From Schoenoplectus triqueter (taxonomy: Eukaryota; Streptophyta; Magnoliopsida; Poales; Cyperaceae): DNA of 59,040 bases. The DNA lies in NCBI GenBank assembly GCA_964058805.1, contig CAXKVV010000088.1, positions 1 to 59,040 on the forward strand. Direction: 5' to 3'. Shown here piece by piece: positions 45,046 to 57,649 of this stretch; the stretch's first letter is position 1, and every line of letters begins with the position of its first letter. The position numbers and the translations under genes were made by a program. A model generated the notes under the pieces. The model was not told the DNA's origin, made no database searches, and worked only from the letters and a program-made list of their open reading frames with translations.

Positions 45046-45680
45046 TAAATATGTATAACGTGTCACATGCTCATTTGACGCAAAACATGTCGTGTTAACA
45101 TCTGTTCACGCGTTTGGACGTGCGTGTTTTAACATGTCAAAAATTAAAAAACCCAAACACGCACATCTAAGACACGTGACACGTCTAGCACGCTATGTTA
45201 AATGTATTAGTGTTAAACATGTGTCAACACTTGTAGCACGTACAAATTCAACAAATTTTAAATAAAATTCAAAAAAATATAAGAAAAAAAATTACAGTGT
45301 TTTTTATCACAAAAAATAAAACTGACGTGTCATATTCATAAATACCATATATGTTATAGAGCGATCATGGTCTCTAATTTTAGTATCAAACCAATCTTTT
45401 AAGCACACAATCATTTTAAAGTCTGATATGCTAAAGTATTTTATAAGTGCTACATGTGTGTGTACATGTGTTAGACGTGCATGTTCATATTTAATGTGCT
45501 AGACATGTACATTTAGACATGTCAGAATTATTTATATATTAATCACGCATATTTAATAACACGACACGTGTGACACGTAAATGCATCATATATAGACATA
45601 TTCAGACATAAATATTTATTCATGACAATATTTATACGTGTGTGTATACGTGTCTAACACGTTTATCATTACCGATGTAT
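45046..45680 (-). mobile_element. hAT relic with ACGTGT-rich ends
   Basis: Both sides are rich in ACACGTGT/GACACGT motifs (45055-45240 and 45455-45660). Between them the minus strand of about 45350-45415 reads VCLKDWFDTK, matching the VCLKDWFDAE near the end of the hAT dimerisation domain in the element at 844-5504. All the rest of the transposase is gone. The structure (motif-rich ends around a transposase scrap) fits an internally deleted hAT of a related subgroup. No TSD was found. Confidence 0.6.
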
Positions 45681-45957
45681 AAACATCCAATTGGTACAAT
45701 CAACAAAATTCGAGAACGTCACATGTCCATGCGGATTTTTGAACGTGTAGGATGCAGACTTTTTTAATTTTGAAGTGAACATAACAATTATTTATTATTG
45801 TGCTAAATCAATTCCAGAATTTTTAAATAACATTATGATAATATAAAAAATATATATTTAGAAAAAAAAACTAAAGAGGCTGGTAAGAACACTTACAAAA
45901 ATTTATCTGAAAATATATATATATATAATGGGTTGAAGTTGAACTAATATTATGTGT

Positions 45958-46200
45958 CGGAGTGCGCACTTGACACTCCGTGCCTGAGTTTTTTTTTTTA
46001 AATAAATTGGCTTACATTTTGCAATATTATATTTCATGTTCCTCGGTGCAGACTTGGCAGTTGGCACCATCATGCTTATTTTTTTTTTAAATCTTGTTTA
46101 CATTTTGTAATATTATATATTATATTTCTGGGTGCGGGCTTGGCAATCCGTGCGTTTTTTTTTTTTTGAAAATCTATCTCTTAGTGCGGACTTGACAAGT
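45958..46200. repeat. imperfect tandem repeat, about 87-bp unit
   Basis: Three to four partial units each start G(G/A)TGCGGACTTGGCA, then a T-run, then TTACATTTTG(C/T)AATATTATAT. Starts are near 45961, 46047, 46133 and 46175. No coding function is seen. Confidence 0.7.
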
Positions 46201-46806
46201 CTGAACAAAATATATCTTAAAATTTCAGTTTTTTTTTTCTAAAAAATTAATTTTATATTATAATAATATTATTTTTAAAAAAATTCGGAAACCAATTAGA
46301 AGAATAAATAATTTGAAATTTTTGTTTGAAACGTAATTAGTATTTTGATGTATTGTTAGATTCTTTTTAATGAACAAATCAATCTAAAAGAGTCTACTCG
46401 ATTCTTGAGGTGACATGACCGCAGTAGCTTTTTTCTTCACCACATATTTACGTTATCCTTTAGTTTACTCTAAAATAAAACAATCAAAAAGATGCGGTTC
46501 TTCTGAAAAAAGTTTGTGTTTCCACTTTTCCTCAATCATTGGTTTGCTTGAAGTTCGATGAAAGATAAATGAGATTCAAATCATGGTTCGTTTTTTTTTC
46601 ATCTTAAGCTAAGTCTTTTAGATAAAATGGATATTAGTCATTCAAGCGGGTGATTTGTAATTATATGAAGAGAATTTGATATTTTAATTGGTCGATCTGT
46701 CTTGTCAAAAGAACTCCAAGATAATGTTATTCTCCTTCAATTGTCTTTCTAACTCTATAACTGTACAATTTCCACACTCAATTCTGTACAAATTCAAATA
46801 TCTATA

Positions 46807-47276
46807 TCTATACTATTATATAAAACATCTAAAAATTGGAGGGTTCATTTTTTGTCATGGTAATTTTTTATTATACTCATTTTATCCCTCAATTAGACGG
46901 ATAATATTTATTTTTAGTTGATCGAACGTATGTGATCGCGTCCATTGATCCCCTCTTTCTCACCATTTCTTTTCCTTATATACTATTATTTTCATAATAT
47001 TATTTTTTTTATTTAGCAATCTTGTGCATATTTGATAAGAAATTAATGGTGATAATATATGTTAGAATAATTTACTTTTCTTGCCATAAAAAATCATGAA
47101 TCATAAAATCATATTGTGCAAAAATCTCATCCAAAATTAAATATAGTCTTTATTATAGGTTTTCTCTATAATTTGGTGAATTTATAATTTAATATTAGAT
47201 AAATATGATTTTTTTATCTTATAATATTTTAATGTTTAAATAAAAAAGTTCGCTGCAATGCGGTATATATAGCTTG
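46807..47276 (+). mobile_element. short non-autonomous Helitron
   Basis: The left end TCTATACTATTATATAAAA is the usual 5' terminus of plant Helitrons and follows an A. At the right, a short palindrome-like CGCTGCAATGCGG is followed by TATATATAGCTTG then T; the usual 3' end is a hairpin and CTRR before T, so CTTG would be a one-base variant of CTAG. The A/T insertion context fits. 470 bp with no coding region. Confidence 0.62.
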
Positions 47277-47868
47277 TTAAATCTAGTGCATGGATGTGGC
47301 CGAAAAAGTCTTGTTATACATACCTAATTTACCATTTCGATGCACTAGATTTAATATACCTCAAATGGAAAAAAAAGAACAAAAGTCTATTCATTAAATA
47401 AATAAGGGTCATGCCTTCTCTACCTTTATTTTTTTTACCGAAGAGTGCTCTAAGAAAATTGTTTTTTTAATGATGTTGAACATAAGATTTATTTTGTTAT
47501 TATTATGCTCAATTCCATGCGGTTTGTTATCTTGTTATAAAGCATAATGGTGTCCCTAATTTTCTCCAAACTTATGTTTATCATATTGATTTAAATGTAT
47601 AAGGTAAAGAAAAGAAAACAAAAGAAAGGCTGCAATAGTAAAAAAAAAAAACATGAAGCTGTTCATGGTTCACCAGCAGACGCTTTTGTTTTCGGATGCT
47701 TTTACCTCTTTTTACCGAAAAGTTAATTATGTAACTGGTTCTCCAAAGGTGCATAAACTCATATAAAGAATAAGAGAATCAAAAAGAAAAAAAAAAGAGA
47801 GAGAGAAAAACTAGGGTCTAAGTGAAGGCTTCACTTGACTCTAGTTATAATATAATAAATGTTATAAA
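47277..47868. other. intergenic, nothing definite
   Basis: AT-rich, with A-runs and a GA-rich tract near 47790-47810. No gene or bounded repeat is seen. Confidence 0.4.
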
Positions 47869-48608
47869 TATAAAAAATTAATTATTATAAATTAAAAATA
47901 TAACTAATTATAAAAAAATAAATATTCTAATAAAAACTAATTAAAAGAAATGAATGACAAAAAAAATGTAAATATATATTTAAAATACTAATTATCAAAA
48001 AAATATAAACTAATTATAAAATACAATATATACTAATAACTAATCTTTTTTTTTGTCGGAATCGAAAAATTGTCGAAAACCCGAAACTTAAAAATAAATT
48101 AATGATAAATAATATAATGAACACAAAATTGACAATAATAACTAAATAACACTAATATAAATATTTTTGATTTTTTTTGGATAATGTAACAAAATTAATA
48201 TAATAATATAATTAGAGAATTGTTAATATCTAATGATTAATGAATTAACGAGTGAGAGTTTGATTTGGAGAATTAAGAAGAGAGATAGAGTGAAGTTGTT
48301 TGTGTGAGGATATGAGATGAAATTGGGTGGTATTTATAAGAAAAAAAATTGAATTATTTTTTATTTTTATTTTTTCGATTTTTTTGAATTTCTGCGGGTT
48401 TGGGACGGGTCGAACGGGTAAAGTGGGTCGGGTCGGACGGGTTTGATTTCCGGGTTTCCGGAACGGGTCTAAAACGGGTTAGGTCTAGCACAGATTTTTT
48501 TTCAAAATTTTTTGCCCGCGTCTGTGCTAGACTCGTTGGTTCTAACGGATCATGGATCTGATAGGTTTGAGCACGGATCTGACCCGGACAGGTTTTTTTA
48601 AAACAATG
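47869..48608 (-). mobile_element. truncated copy of the hAT element (promoter-side end)
   Basis: Collinear with about 4590-5504 of the full hAT element: the AT-rich leader (AGAGATAGAGTGAAGTTGTTTGTGTGAGG is shared, described here by its first bases AGAGATAGAGTG), then the CGGGT-rich subterminal region (48395-48590), then a terminus TTTTTAAAACAATG where the full copy has TTTTTAATACACTA. The whole transposase and the other terminus are missing. Flanking TSD cannot be shown because one end is lost. It is more diverged and shorter in the CGGGT array. Confidence 0.85.
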
Positions 48609-50377
48609 TGAAGCCCACCTTGATGGCTCCAAACGGTGCAGCGGGCCCGGAAGACCTGTTAAAACCCCACGTTAATTATAGAGCCATTGAAATTTCGTTT
48701 CCACTGTCAAAAAGAAAAAAGAAAATTTCAGTGGTCACATGCCAAGCACGTGGACAACTTGTGCAGTGGTGCTCGCGTATGGGCGTATGGGCGTATGGCT
48801 CGATCCATCTCTTGTCAGTGCACTCGGCAGTCGGCACCGACGGCTGCGTCACCATTTTATGTGATCAGAAGACCTATTGATTTTATCATCCGTTGATTAT
48901 GTCATCAAATCAACGTGAATAAAGTCCGCATATCTTGCTATTCAGTGAAGATTCAGTATGTTTAGTAAGTCTTGGCACAATTAGTAGACGAATTTTAAAT
49001 TTTTAAATATTCAGATATAATAGGTTTAATTTTTTAATTAAGCCTAAATACTTGTATAATTTTTATTTATTTTTTTCAGAAAAAAAATTGTTACTTTATA
49101 TATACTTTCAAAAATCAAATCCGGACATTTGCCGAGACTTGCCCTGATGTAGCTCCACGCCTGCTGCTATTTATGTCTAGAAAATGAAATTCTACAATAT
49201 ACTGTATATGTTGTTTTAGTGAAGATAATGAATCAATATTAATAACAACAACAATAGTAAACCAGCAAACAATATACAAAATCTAACTTTTCATAGTCAA
49301 AACAGTAACATTGCAAAATATGATTTTGGTCTATTGATAAAAGTAATATTCTTCATGAAAAAAATGCAAGTTCAAAATATAACTGATGAATTTTTTTATA
49401 AACTTTTAGCTTTTAAGTAGTCTAATTCCTTTCTATATTCATATATAAAAAAGAGGAGGCATTCAATATCATTATTTGTGTGTCGAAACATTGTACTGAT
49501 TTAATTTTTAATTTCAATTTTAATATTTGACATTCAAATTCCTGAATCGAAAGTGTTGATTTTGTTAACTTTTACGATTTATGTATATTTGTAAAATTTC
49601 ATGACTTTAAAGTTCATTTTATATGACTAAATGATAACAAAATTAATTAATCTAGTTAATTATGATTGATTATTTTTTATATATTATTTTATTATTATTT
49701 GATCTATTATAAATTATCTCCTAAATCATAAAATTTTTGTGAACATACGTACATTTATCATAAAATTAAATTTACAATATCAACATTGAATTGAATTTAA
49801 AATTTGAGTGTTAAATTTTGAAATATAAATTAAAAAAAATAAGCCGAGGCCATCTTAGCATGCAAAATGAAGGCATTAAAACCCTCTTAAAAAATATATA
49901 ACGAACGTGCACAAATGAGTAGAGTATATTTTTGTTACTACATATTTTCGGTTACATAGCAAAATCAACAAACAAGTGAAAGGAATGCGGCTCCGCATGT
50001 TTAGATTTCACTTTTCAGTAAATTGTAATTTTTATATTCTATCATGATCTATAAATTTGTTTAATTGGTTTGTCAGTTTTCATTATAATTAGTTCGTTAT
50101 TTGTCTACACATCTCTTGCATAATTTTCTTCAAATCATCCAACTGATAAAAACTGCGAAGTCTAATTTTTTTAATTATTTTTATTGTGCAAAAAGTTTTA
50201 TCACTGAAAGCGAGATTTAACCTAACAAAGGCTAATTCATAATAATGGAATAATATAATCAACTATTTTGATAGAAAAAATAAACAAGGTATACATATGA
50301 ATAATATTATAATAAAATAAACCATTTTGACAGATAATTAAATCAAGATAAACAAAAATTTCTTCAATTCAAAGTTC
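48609..50377. other. intergenic, nothing definite
   Basis: A slightly GC-richer patch at 48610-48860 contains CACGTGG and a short GTATGGGC tandem (48776-48800) but no convincing gene; two overlapping open frames there have no domain. The rest is AT-rich without bounded repeats. Confidence 0.4.
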
Positions 50378-50772
50378 TGGACCACATAGGTAGATGTGTG
50401 CTTGAATAGATGCATATGCACCTATTCAATCTAGCCTCTCTATTTCTATTATGTATTTGTGTATGTGTATGGGACACAATAGAGAACATAATAAAGTGTG
50501 TCAAGGACACTTAAAGAGAGAAATAAAAACATCATCCAAAATGGAGATGATCCAGCTCCTCCATGACGGAATGAGAACATAGTAGTTTCAGTGTGAGAAT
50601 CAAAAATGTCATGGCATCGAGGGCATGGAGCAGTGAGATAGGCTCAGTCTCGGTTGTGGTCTATCTCTAACCAAGTGATTCTCAGAAGCTTACAGTGCGG
50701 GAGGCGTAGCTCAAAGACTTAGGGAAAAGTGTCTGTTGGTAATTCTAAATTCTCTTATCTCCATTATTTTCA
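50378..50772 (+). repeat. 5' LTR of non-autonomous element
   Basis: Starts near TGGACCACATAG and ends CTCCATTATTTTCA. Shares GTGTGTCAAGGACACTTA, CTCCATGACGG and CTAACCAAGTGATT blocks with the 3' copy. A TGTGTG further in (50395) is an alternative start. Confidence 0.8.
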
Positions 50773-50776
50773 ATAG

Positions 50777-50789
50777 TGGTATCAGAGCC
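50777..50789 (+). other. primer-binding site, initiator tRNA-Met
   Basis: TGGTATCAGAGCC immediately follows the 5' LTR after ATAG. It fixes the plus orientation of this element and is the same site class used by the Ty3/gypsy element at 29010-29021. Confidence 0.9.
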
Positions 50790-53665
50790 ATGAGTGTTCA
50801 ATTCATTTGGAATTAATACCTAAGTCTTGATTGTGATTTTTAAATATTTTACTGTGATTTGTGATTTCAATATCATAATTATTTGAAAGAATTTGTAGAA
50901 ATTCTGACTAGTGTTCAGAACAGACAGATTTTTGGATTATCTAATGTTGTGATACATTTTTCATATCTTTATGTTATCCAAATGATTTGATATTCTTTAT
51001 AACTATTATAGAGATCTCAGTAAGCTTTCCAGAAAGTGAATGAAATCATCTATTGAATAAGTAAAAATAAAGTTATGACAGTCGCAATCAGAAGTTATCA
51101 GTCTATCAGAGTTTTAAAATTAGTGATCTTTCTGTAGTGTGAATCAATATTCTCTTGATTGTTAATTCCAAATTATGTGAAATTTTGATGGATTATAGTT
51201 CACTTTGAGAATTTTTTTCAAAAAGTCTAAGAACGCAATATTAGACTTACGAGTAGAAAGTTATGAGAGTAGTAAAAAAGGTGATTCTAACAGGTTGTTA
51301 GAACGAAGATGATTAATTTTCTGATTTCATGAGAAATTTCTTATTTTTTGATACTTAATAAATTTTATTATTTTCATGATTAGAAAGATCTACCAGAGAT
51401 ATTTCTAAAGAGGTTTTAATCATATTATTTTAGTGAAATATGATGGAGATATGATTTTGTTTTGAAATCAAATTGTCGGCTGATGGGCTGACTGTTGTCA
51501 GTTCTGAAATTTTTACTAGAACTGAGATAATTACCATTTTTCATGAAATTTTGAAACATATATGATCCAAAAATTATATAATTAGTAATCTAATTTGATA
51601 TAATGGTTGTTTGGTTAATAACTTAAGTATTTTAACTAATATTAACACTTATCATAACCGGACCAAATATAGATAGTTGAACATATATTTGATGTTGTCT
51701 CATTCAGTTCTATAACACAATTTGGTGTTGCTATAAGAGAACTGATGGCACAATGGTGTGTTGCTATTACTTGATCTGCATTATATATACTTATGGGGTG
51801 AATATGAATTGGTAGACTAATGAGTCTCATATTTATTCTGATTTTTTACTCCAATTGAATTAAGTGAGTATGATATTATTTGATTTACTTGATTTAATTG
51901 GATTAGTTATGTGACCAAAATTATATTATATTTATATTAATTAAGATTATGTATCAAAATTATTAAAAGTGCTAAAAGTACTTGTCTCTATATGAGTTGA
52001 AAATTTTATTTATGTGAATTCAAGATATATTTTGTATATAGTCTGAGTTTATAATATCTGAATGGTACGATAAGATATATGTTATATTATCAAGACAGGA
52101 TGTTTATGTGTGATTGTGTTATTATGAGACAATCTGTGTGATATAAGTATTACACTAAGATTATATTTTTTTGTTTGATAACAGTTTTGATTCTTGATTA
52201 AGCAATGAACATAAGATTTACTCTTTCATTTTTGAAGATTTAAGTAAATGAGATACTCTCTGAATTTGAAGATGGAGCATATATAGTATATTAATAGATT
52301 GTACTAACTGTCTCATTTAGGAGATTGGACACAGGACACAATATGTGAGTATGTTATATAAATTTTGATAAGATAGTTCTTGTATACAATTGAAAGTTGT
52401 TATGGCTCAGAGGGAGTTAGTAACAATAACACACTATAACGATATGATTTGAGAAATATACCGTGGGGATAATAGACTGAACCAAATACATTCAGATATT
52501 AAGTTAGAAACATGATAGCACAAAGGGAGTTGATATTAGATCAAGTACGTTTATGTTGAAAAATTAATGGATCTTGAGTGATTTAATGTGATACAATTGC
52601 TCAATCTGTATTTATACTTGATAATGATCCTCATAGATATGTGTATTTGAATTTAATAATAAATTTTAGTTTATTATTGTTCAAGTAAATATTAGTACTT
52701 ATGGTAGGATGTCGATAGACCGAGATTGGCTTGCTCACACGAGCAACCGCCTCTGACACTTTGGAAGTGAGCAAAGATGAGACTTAATTAAACTAACGAT
52801 ACTTTGAAAATGTACTGAGTTTAATATTTAATGTCGCTTCAGATTGATTTGAGATGAAACTGTCATTGATGATCGACATGAGTTATACCCTACAATTCAT
52901 GAAGTTTATAGAGAGCCGAGATGAGAGTTATCCATGGCGCTTGGAAAATGAGCATGTGGGGACACCCAAATTAGTTGCATTGGAAGCGGTCTACACCACG
53001 GACGTTTAGTTTGTGACTAGATCTAGACTCGTATGATATTTATTTATAGACATACATGTGCTATATAGTAGATAATTCACCATAGCATATATTTCATATT
53101 GCACGTGCTTAGGCGACATAGGAAAATGAGTCGAGTGACATGAGGGTCAGAGATCTCCATCTCCTCATTTGTGTGAGTTTCTAGTTACGTACCCTTATGA
53201 ACTTTTGACTATGTCATGAGAAAATAGATCAATAGTGCTACTTTGGTGTGCTACCTATGACCATGGATGATTTGATCTATAAGGGCATTGCAGTGAACGT
53301 AGTTGATTCTAATTCAAATGACATGAGGACAAAAGGTAAGGTTAATTAATTTGCATCCTAAGTTACTTAAATTCACGGATCCACCAATTATGTCATATAG
53401 ATATAAATTGAGAATACATGTGATGTTGAAAAGAAGGAGGCATATTTCTCGATAGGTCGAAAATACCTACAATATCATGAGCCTAGGGTATAATACACAT
53501 ATATTATTATTATTTTATTTTAAGAGCAACGTCTCTAGGCTGACTTTAAAAAGTTTGGTCTATGAGTTCCCGAATTGCAGGTGTATCGCTGGTTGCATGA
53601 CCTATTTGTTGGTATGAAGACTCTTATTTCTCATCAACAGTCTTCAAGAAAGATATTATTGGATT

Positions 53666-54093
53666 TGGATTACATATGTAGATGTGTGCCTGAAGAGGTG
53701 CATATGCATCTATTCAATATAGTCTCTCTATTTCTGTTATATACTTGTGTATCTGTATGAGACACAATAGAGAGTATAATAAAGTGTGTCAAGGACACTT
53801 AGAGAGAGAATGAGAAACATCGTCTAAAAGAGGGATGATCCGGTTCCTCCATGACGGGATGAGAACATATAGTCTCGGTGTGAGAATTGAAAATATCGTG
53901 ACATCTAGGTTGTGGAGCAGTAAGATAGACTCGGTCTCGGCCGCGGTCTATATCTAACCAAGTGATTTTTAGAGGCTTACGATGCAAGAGACGCAACGTA
54001 AATATTTAGACACGCTAAATGTAATTGGAGACTCAAGATCAAAGAAAAAAGTTTTCGTTATAATACTAAATTATTTTATCTCCATTATTTCCA
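53666..54093 (+). repeat. 3' LTR of non-autonomous element
   Basis: Starts near TGGATTACATATG and ends CTCCATTATTTCCA. The preceding AAGAAAGATATTATTGGA is a worn polypurine-tract-like segment. It carries a stretch of about 50 bp near its end (54000-54060) absent from the 5' copy. Confidence 0.8.
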
Positions 54094-55114
54094 AAAAAAA
54101 TTTATTAATACAAAACATAGGTTTGAAATATAAATAATATCTATCATTAATTAAGGTGATTTGAAGAACTTGATATTTATATTGTACAATTATTATACTT
54201 AAAATAAAAGGACTCTGCCTATTAATTGTCAACAGAAAACACCCAACCAAACAATAAGATACTTGCAGTTTTGTTCGTGAGTCATAGAACATCCTTTGTT
54301 TCTATTTTACTTTTATCTTTTACCAATTAGTAATGTCAATTTGTCATTTATAATGCAAGAATCAATGCACGTAGGATGTATAGTTACGTATGTGCTATAA
54401 ACACCTAACCCCACTAAAAGAACAAAAATAAAATAGTGCAAAGAGAATAAAATCAGAGAGGCCAAGACAAAAGGTGATTCCACTTCCAAAGAACTCCCCG
54501 TCTCCCCGCATCAGGCGCTGACCGCAGCTTCGAATTCCATTAACTATGTAGATTTGATTAATTAATGATTAAGTTTATAAATTTTTTAACTTATATGTGT
54601 ATTTCTCTCCCTCTTACCCGCGGCACACTCCTCTAAATGTTCTTAACGTTTGTCCTTTCTGGGGCAACGCTCTCTTATTATATTTTCTTGCATCAAGTGC
54701 CAACCTGTCCATAGTACACGTAGATTCACACGAAAAGATCGAGTTCGATTTCCCTATCATCCATGGTTGTGTACAAATATTTTTGTTTACAAGCTTTTTA
54801 ATTACTAATGACAGTACTACAATAACGATATTTTTAATCACAAACAAAAAAAAATAACTTCCTTCAGAGGCAGAAGCGGAGCTTGAGAACATATTTTAAG
54901 GGCGCGATCGTTATTAATCATTAGTCTTAACTCATTTTTGTTACCCATAAAATACAGAGCTTTGTATATACTTTTGAATTGTAAGGGCTCCAACTCATTT
55001 TTTTAGAACTCCGGCGCTGTTTAGAGGCAAAAAGTTAATATAGACATTGGTTGTATTTACTTGGTAGTTAAACTTTTATTTCTTCTTGTCAAAGCTAAGC
55101 TTAATGCTTGATTA
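54094..55114. other. intergenic, nothing definite
   Basis: AT-rich apart from 54480-54540 (CCCCGTCTCCCCGC, GC-richer). Overlapping open frames on both strands at 54597-54892 have no recognisable domain and are probably chance. Confidence 0.4.
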
Positions 55115-55123
55115 ATTAGAAAA

Positions 55124-55492
55124 GGGTGGGGATTTCTTGACAATGGGTTATTTTGACAACCTTGACAATGAATTTTTAAATAAATACTAAGAAAATCTTA
55201 AAAATAGAAAAAATCTTATAAATATATTCTTCTACATATATATTGATCGTGATTTAAATTTCATACAATTTCATTATCGTTTGATACTATATCAAGGACC
55301 ATCAAAATTTTATATAATTTAAAATAGTTATAATTTGACAGTCTTTGATTGACTATCAAATGATAGTGAAATTGCATGAAATTTAAATCACCATTAATCT
55401 ATAAATAAAAAATATATTCATAAGATTTTTTTTCTATTTTTAAAATTTATTTCTTATTCATTTATAAATCCATTATCAAGTGATACCTTCCC
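55124..55492. mobile_element. Mutator-type MITE with 9-bp TSD
   Basis: 369-bp foldback element. Ends read inward: GGGTGGGGATTTCTTGACAATGG and GGGAAGGTATCACTTGATAATGG, given here as aligned termini; the arms pair nearly to the centre (GTGATTTAAATTTCAT on both). Flanked by the 9-bp direct repeat ATTAGAAAA at 55115-55123 and 55493-55501. No coding capacity. Confidence 0.9.
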
Positions 55493-55600
55493 ATTAGAAA
55501 ATACTACACAAATTGAGCAATTTATTTCTTTATATGTAAGTTAAATTCCCGAGTTTTCCCTCGGGTTTTGTTACTAGGAAAATGCATAGGAAAATGTCAT

Positions 55601-55877
55601 GATATCAAAATCGATATCAATTCTAGTGGATATGGACTTTAGTATATATTCACATTAAATGAGATAGCATTCATGCTAATGGCTTTATTATTTAACTAAT
55701 TTTTATATAATATTTTCGTTATTCACGTAAATGAGTTAGTATTCAAGTTAAGAATATCCATTAAAGAATAAAATTATAATACAAAATAAGTTGAATAATA
55801 AAATTATTAACTTGAATACTAACTCATTTAACGTGAATATAAAAGTCGGTATCGACTTTGGTGTTAATTTTGATATC
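55601..55877. mobile_element. foldback MITE, GATATCAAAAT ends, copy 1
   Basis: 277-bp inverted repeat. The ends are GATATCAAAAT and its complement ATTTTGATATC; the arms of about 110 bp share ATTCAC(A/G)TTAAATGAG and AGTATTCAAGTTAA-like blocks. No clear TSD was found. Related to the element at 56836-57063. Confidence 0.7.
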
Positions 55878-56344
55878 TATATATTAGACCCCGCAAACAT
55901 AATGTAGTAACAAAATTTATATGTCTTAACTATCAAAGGAGAATTTAATGTTTCTAGTCCGGTACAAAATTCACTATTTTTTATTTAAAAAATCGGTGTA
56001 TGGTTCAATCTTCATATGTACATGACTACTTCTTGGAGCGAAAAAAATTAAGTTCATGTGGCAAAAAAAAAAATCAATACATTACATTTTTCTGAAAAAC
56101 GATAGAAATAACAAAATACATACATTTCAATAAGTAAATTTGGTGATCATCAAATACATAACTTTCACGAAGTATATTTGTAAAAAGAAATTGAAAGTAA
56201 TATATTGTTATTTTAAATCCCTGAACGGCTGACCCCCTTAGATTTTAGGCAATACATATCTTAATTTGCCCATGTTTGTCTGTAGTCCTATGAAGGGTAT
56301 TTCCTTGTCGGCAACAAGCATTTCCTTCTCTCTCCTACATTTAT

Positions 56345-56460
56345 AGAGAATTAGCCTTAGAAATGACCTTCACTATTCTTTAAAATTTGTTAGTGGCCCA
56401 TAAGAGAATTAGCCTTGGAAATGTCCTTCACTATTCTTTAAAATTGATTAGTGGCCCATA
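56345..56460. repeat. 58-bp tandem duplication
   Basis: Two copies of a unit starting AGAGAATTAGCCTT and containing TTCACTATTCTTTAAAAT and TAGTGGCCCATA, at 56345 and 56403, differing by a few bases. Confidence 0.85.
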
Positions 56461-56835
56461 AGAAAACATTTAGGCGAGATAATCTATTTGAGAATGTAAA
56501 CTTAATTCATTGATGGTTTCGACGGTTTCTCTTTCAGTTATTGGACACCCATCTCATGTTAGTTCTTTTCTTTTTATAATGAAAACTTTTGTTATTAATG
56601 AAACATTTATATATATATTATAAAATGAATTTAACGTTTCCATGAAAATCTATAATCTATTTGCTTTAAGTCTATGGTTCGTATCCATTTTATTTATAAA
56701 GATAGTAATCAGCATAATGTATCAATTATTTGGATTAAATTCTGTGAATATCATACAAATATTGGCTTCCTAAAATGAAAATATTACAAAAAAGTAGCAG
56801 TAAATTTAATTTAAAAGAAAGGGAGCTGATACACA

Positions 56836-57063
56836 GATATTGATAGCATTATCGATTCCGACTTTATTATTTATATTTACGACTTTATTTTGTATCTTAT
56901 TTTGTATAATATTTTATTATTCAATTTAAATAAGTTATTATTTGAATAATGGATATTTAAATTGAATAATAATTATTATACCAAGCAAGTTGAATCATAA
57001 TATTATTAACACGAATAATAACTCTTTAATTTGAATAATAAAAGCAGTATCAACAATGATATC
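56836..57063. mobile_element. foldback MITE, copy 2
   Basis: 228-bp inverted repeat beginning GATATTGATA and ending ATGATATC. It shares AAGTTGAAT, AATATCCATTA-type and ATTATTAAC blocks with 55601-55877, so both belong to one family. More worn; no TSD found. Confidence 0.6.
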
Positions 57064-57641
57064 TACCAAATAATTTCCTAAAAAAGAAAATTAAAAGAAT
57101 GAGAGTACTTGATATGTTTGAAATTAAGTAACTGAATCGTTAATTCAAAATTTTGAAGGAAAATATGGTGACATTTCGTTTATAATGCTTCCCAGGAGAT
57201 ATGCCACTGCCAGTACAGGAATAAGGGTGCAAATTGGATAACTCGTTAGCTGCACTAAACCAACGGAGAATTTGACACAAGAATAAAGTCTGATATTATT
57301 CTAAAGAGAAGAAAACGTGAAAATAATATGTTAGGAGGCTACATGTGGAATAATCGAATAAATAATGAAATGTTAGGGGGTTTGTCACGTGAGGTGCACA
57401 CGTGGAAGCAGTGACGATCGTTGGATGTATGCCACGTATCTCGAAGGACTCGAGAACGAGAAGTATAGTAAAAAGTAAAAACACCGAGAGCGAATATAGG
57501 AGGGGATGCGACCGTGCGAATGCACCCGAGCGAGAGATTACAAACGGTCGCCGTTGGATGATTTGTGTGGGGCCCGGATGGCCCCTCTCCAACTAAACCC
57601 CTTGATACGGAGACGCTAAGCATTCTCACAGTGTACACGCA
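57064..57641. other. GC-richer intergenic block with ACGT-core motifs
   Basis: 57380-57620 is clearly less AT-rich than its surroundings and has CACGTGAGG, CACACGTGG, CCACGTATC and CGTTGGATG motifs. Open frames exist on both strands (57296-57638) but none has a known domain or codon pattern to favour it. It could be a promoter or first exon of a gene outside what I can recognise, or a transposon fragment. Confidence 0.35.
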
Positions 57642-57649
57642 AATGTATC

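Larger units (their letters stand above)
50378..54093 (+). mobile_element. non-autonomous LTR retrotransposon without coding region
   Basis: Two direct repeats of about 395-430 bp (50378-50772 and 53666-54093) flank a 2.9-kb internal region. A tRNA-Met primer-binding site lies 4 bases after the left LTR. The internal region has no open frame of note and no gag or pol motif, so it resembles LARD/TRIM-like derivatives that rely on partner elements. LTR divergence is high (many substitutions and small indels) and no TSD was found, so it is old. Outer limits are approximate by some tens of bases. Confidence 0.85.

Noticed and set aside
47823..48616. TSD for the truncated hAT copy (TGAAGGCT against TGAAGCCC)
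   Set aside because: Only 6 of 8 match and the left terminus sequence is not TIR-like, so the left end is taken as lost.
54597..54892. Hydrophobic small open frames on both strands
   Set aside because: They overlap antisense to each other, have no conserved motif and no gene context.
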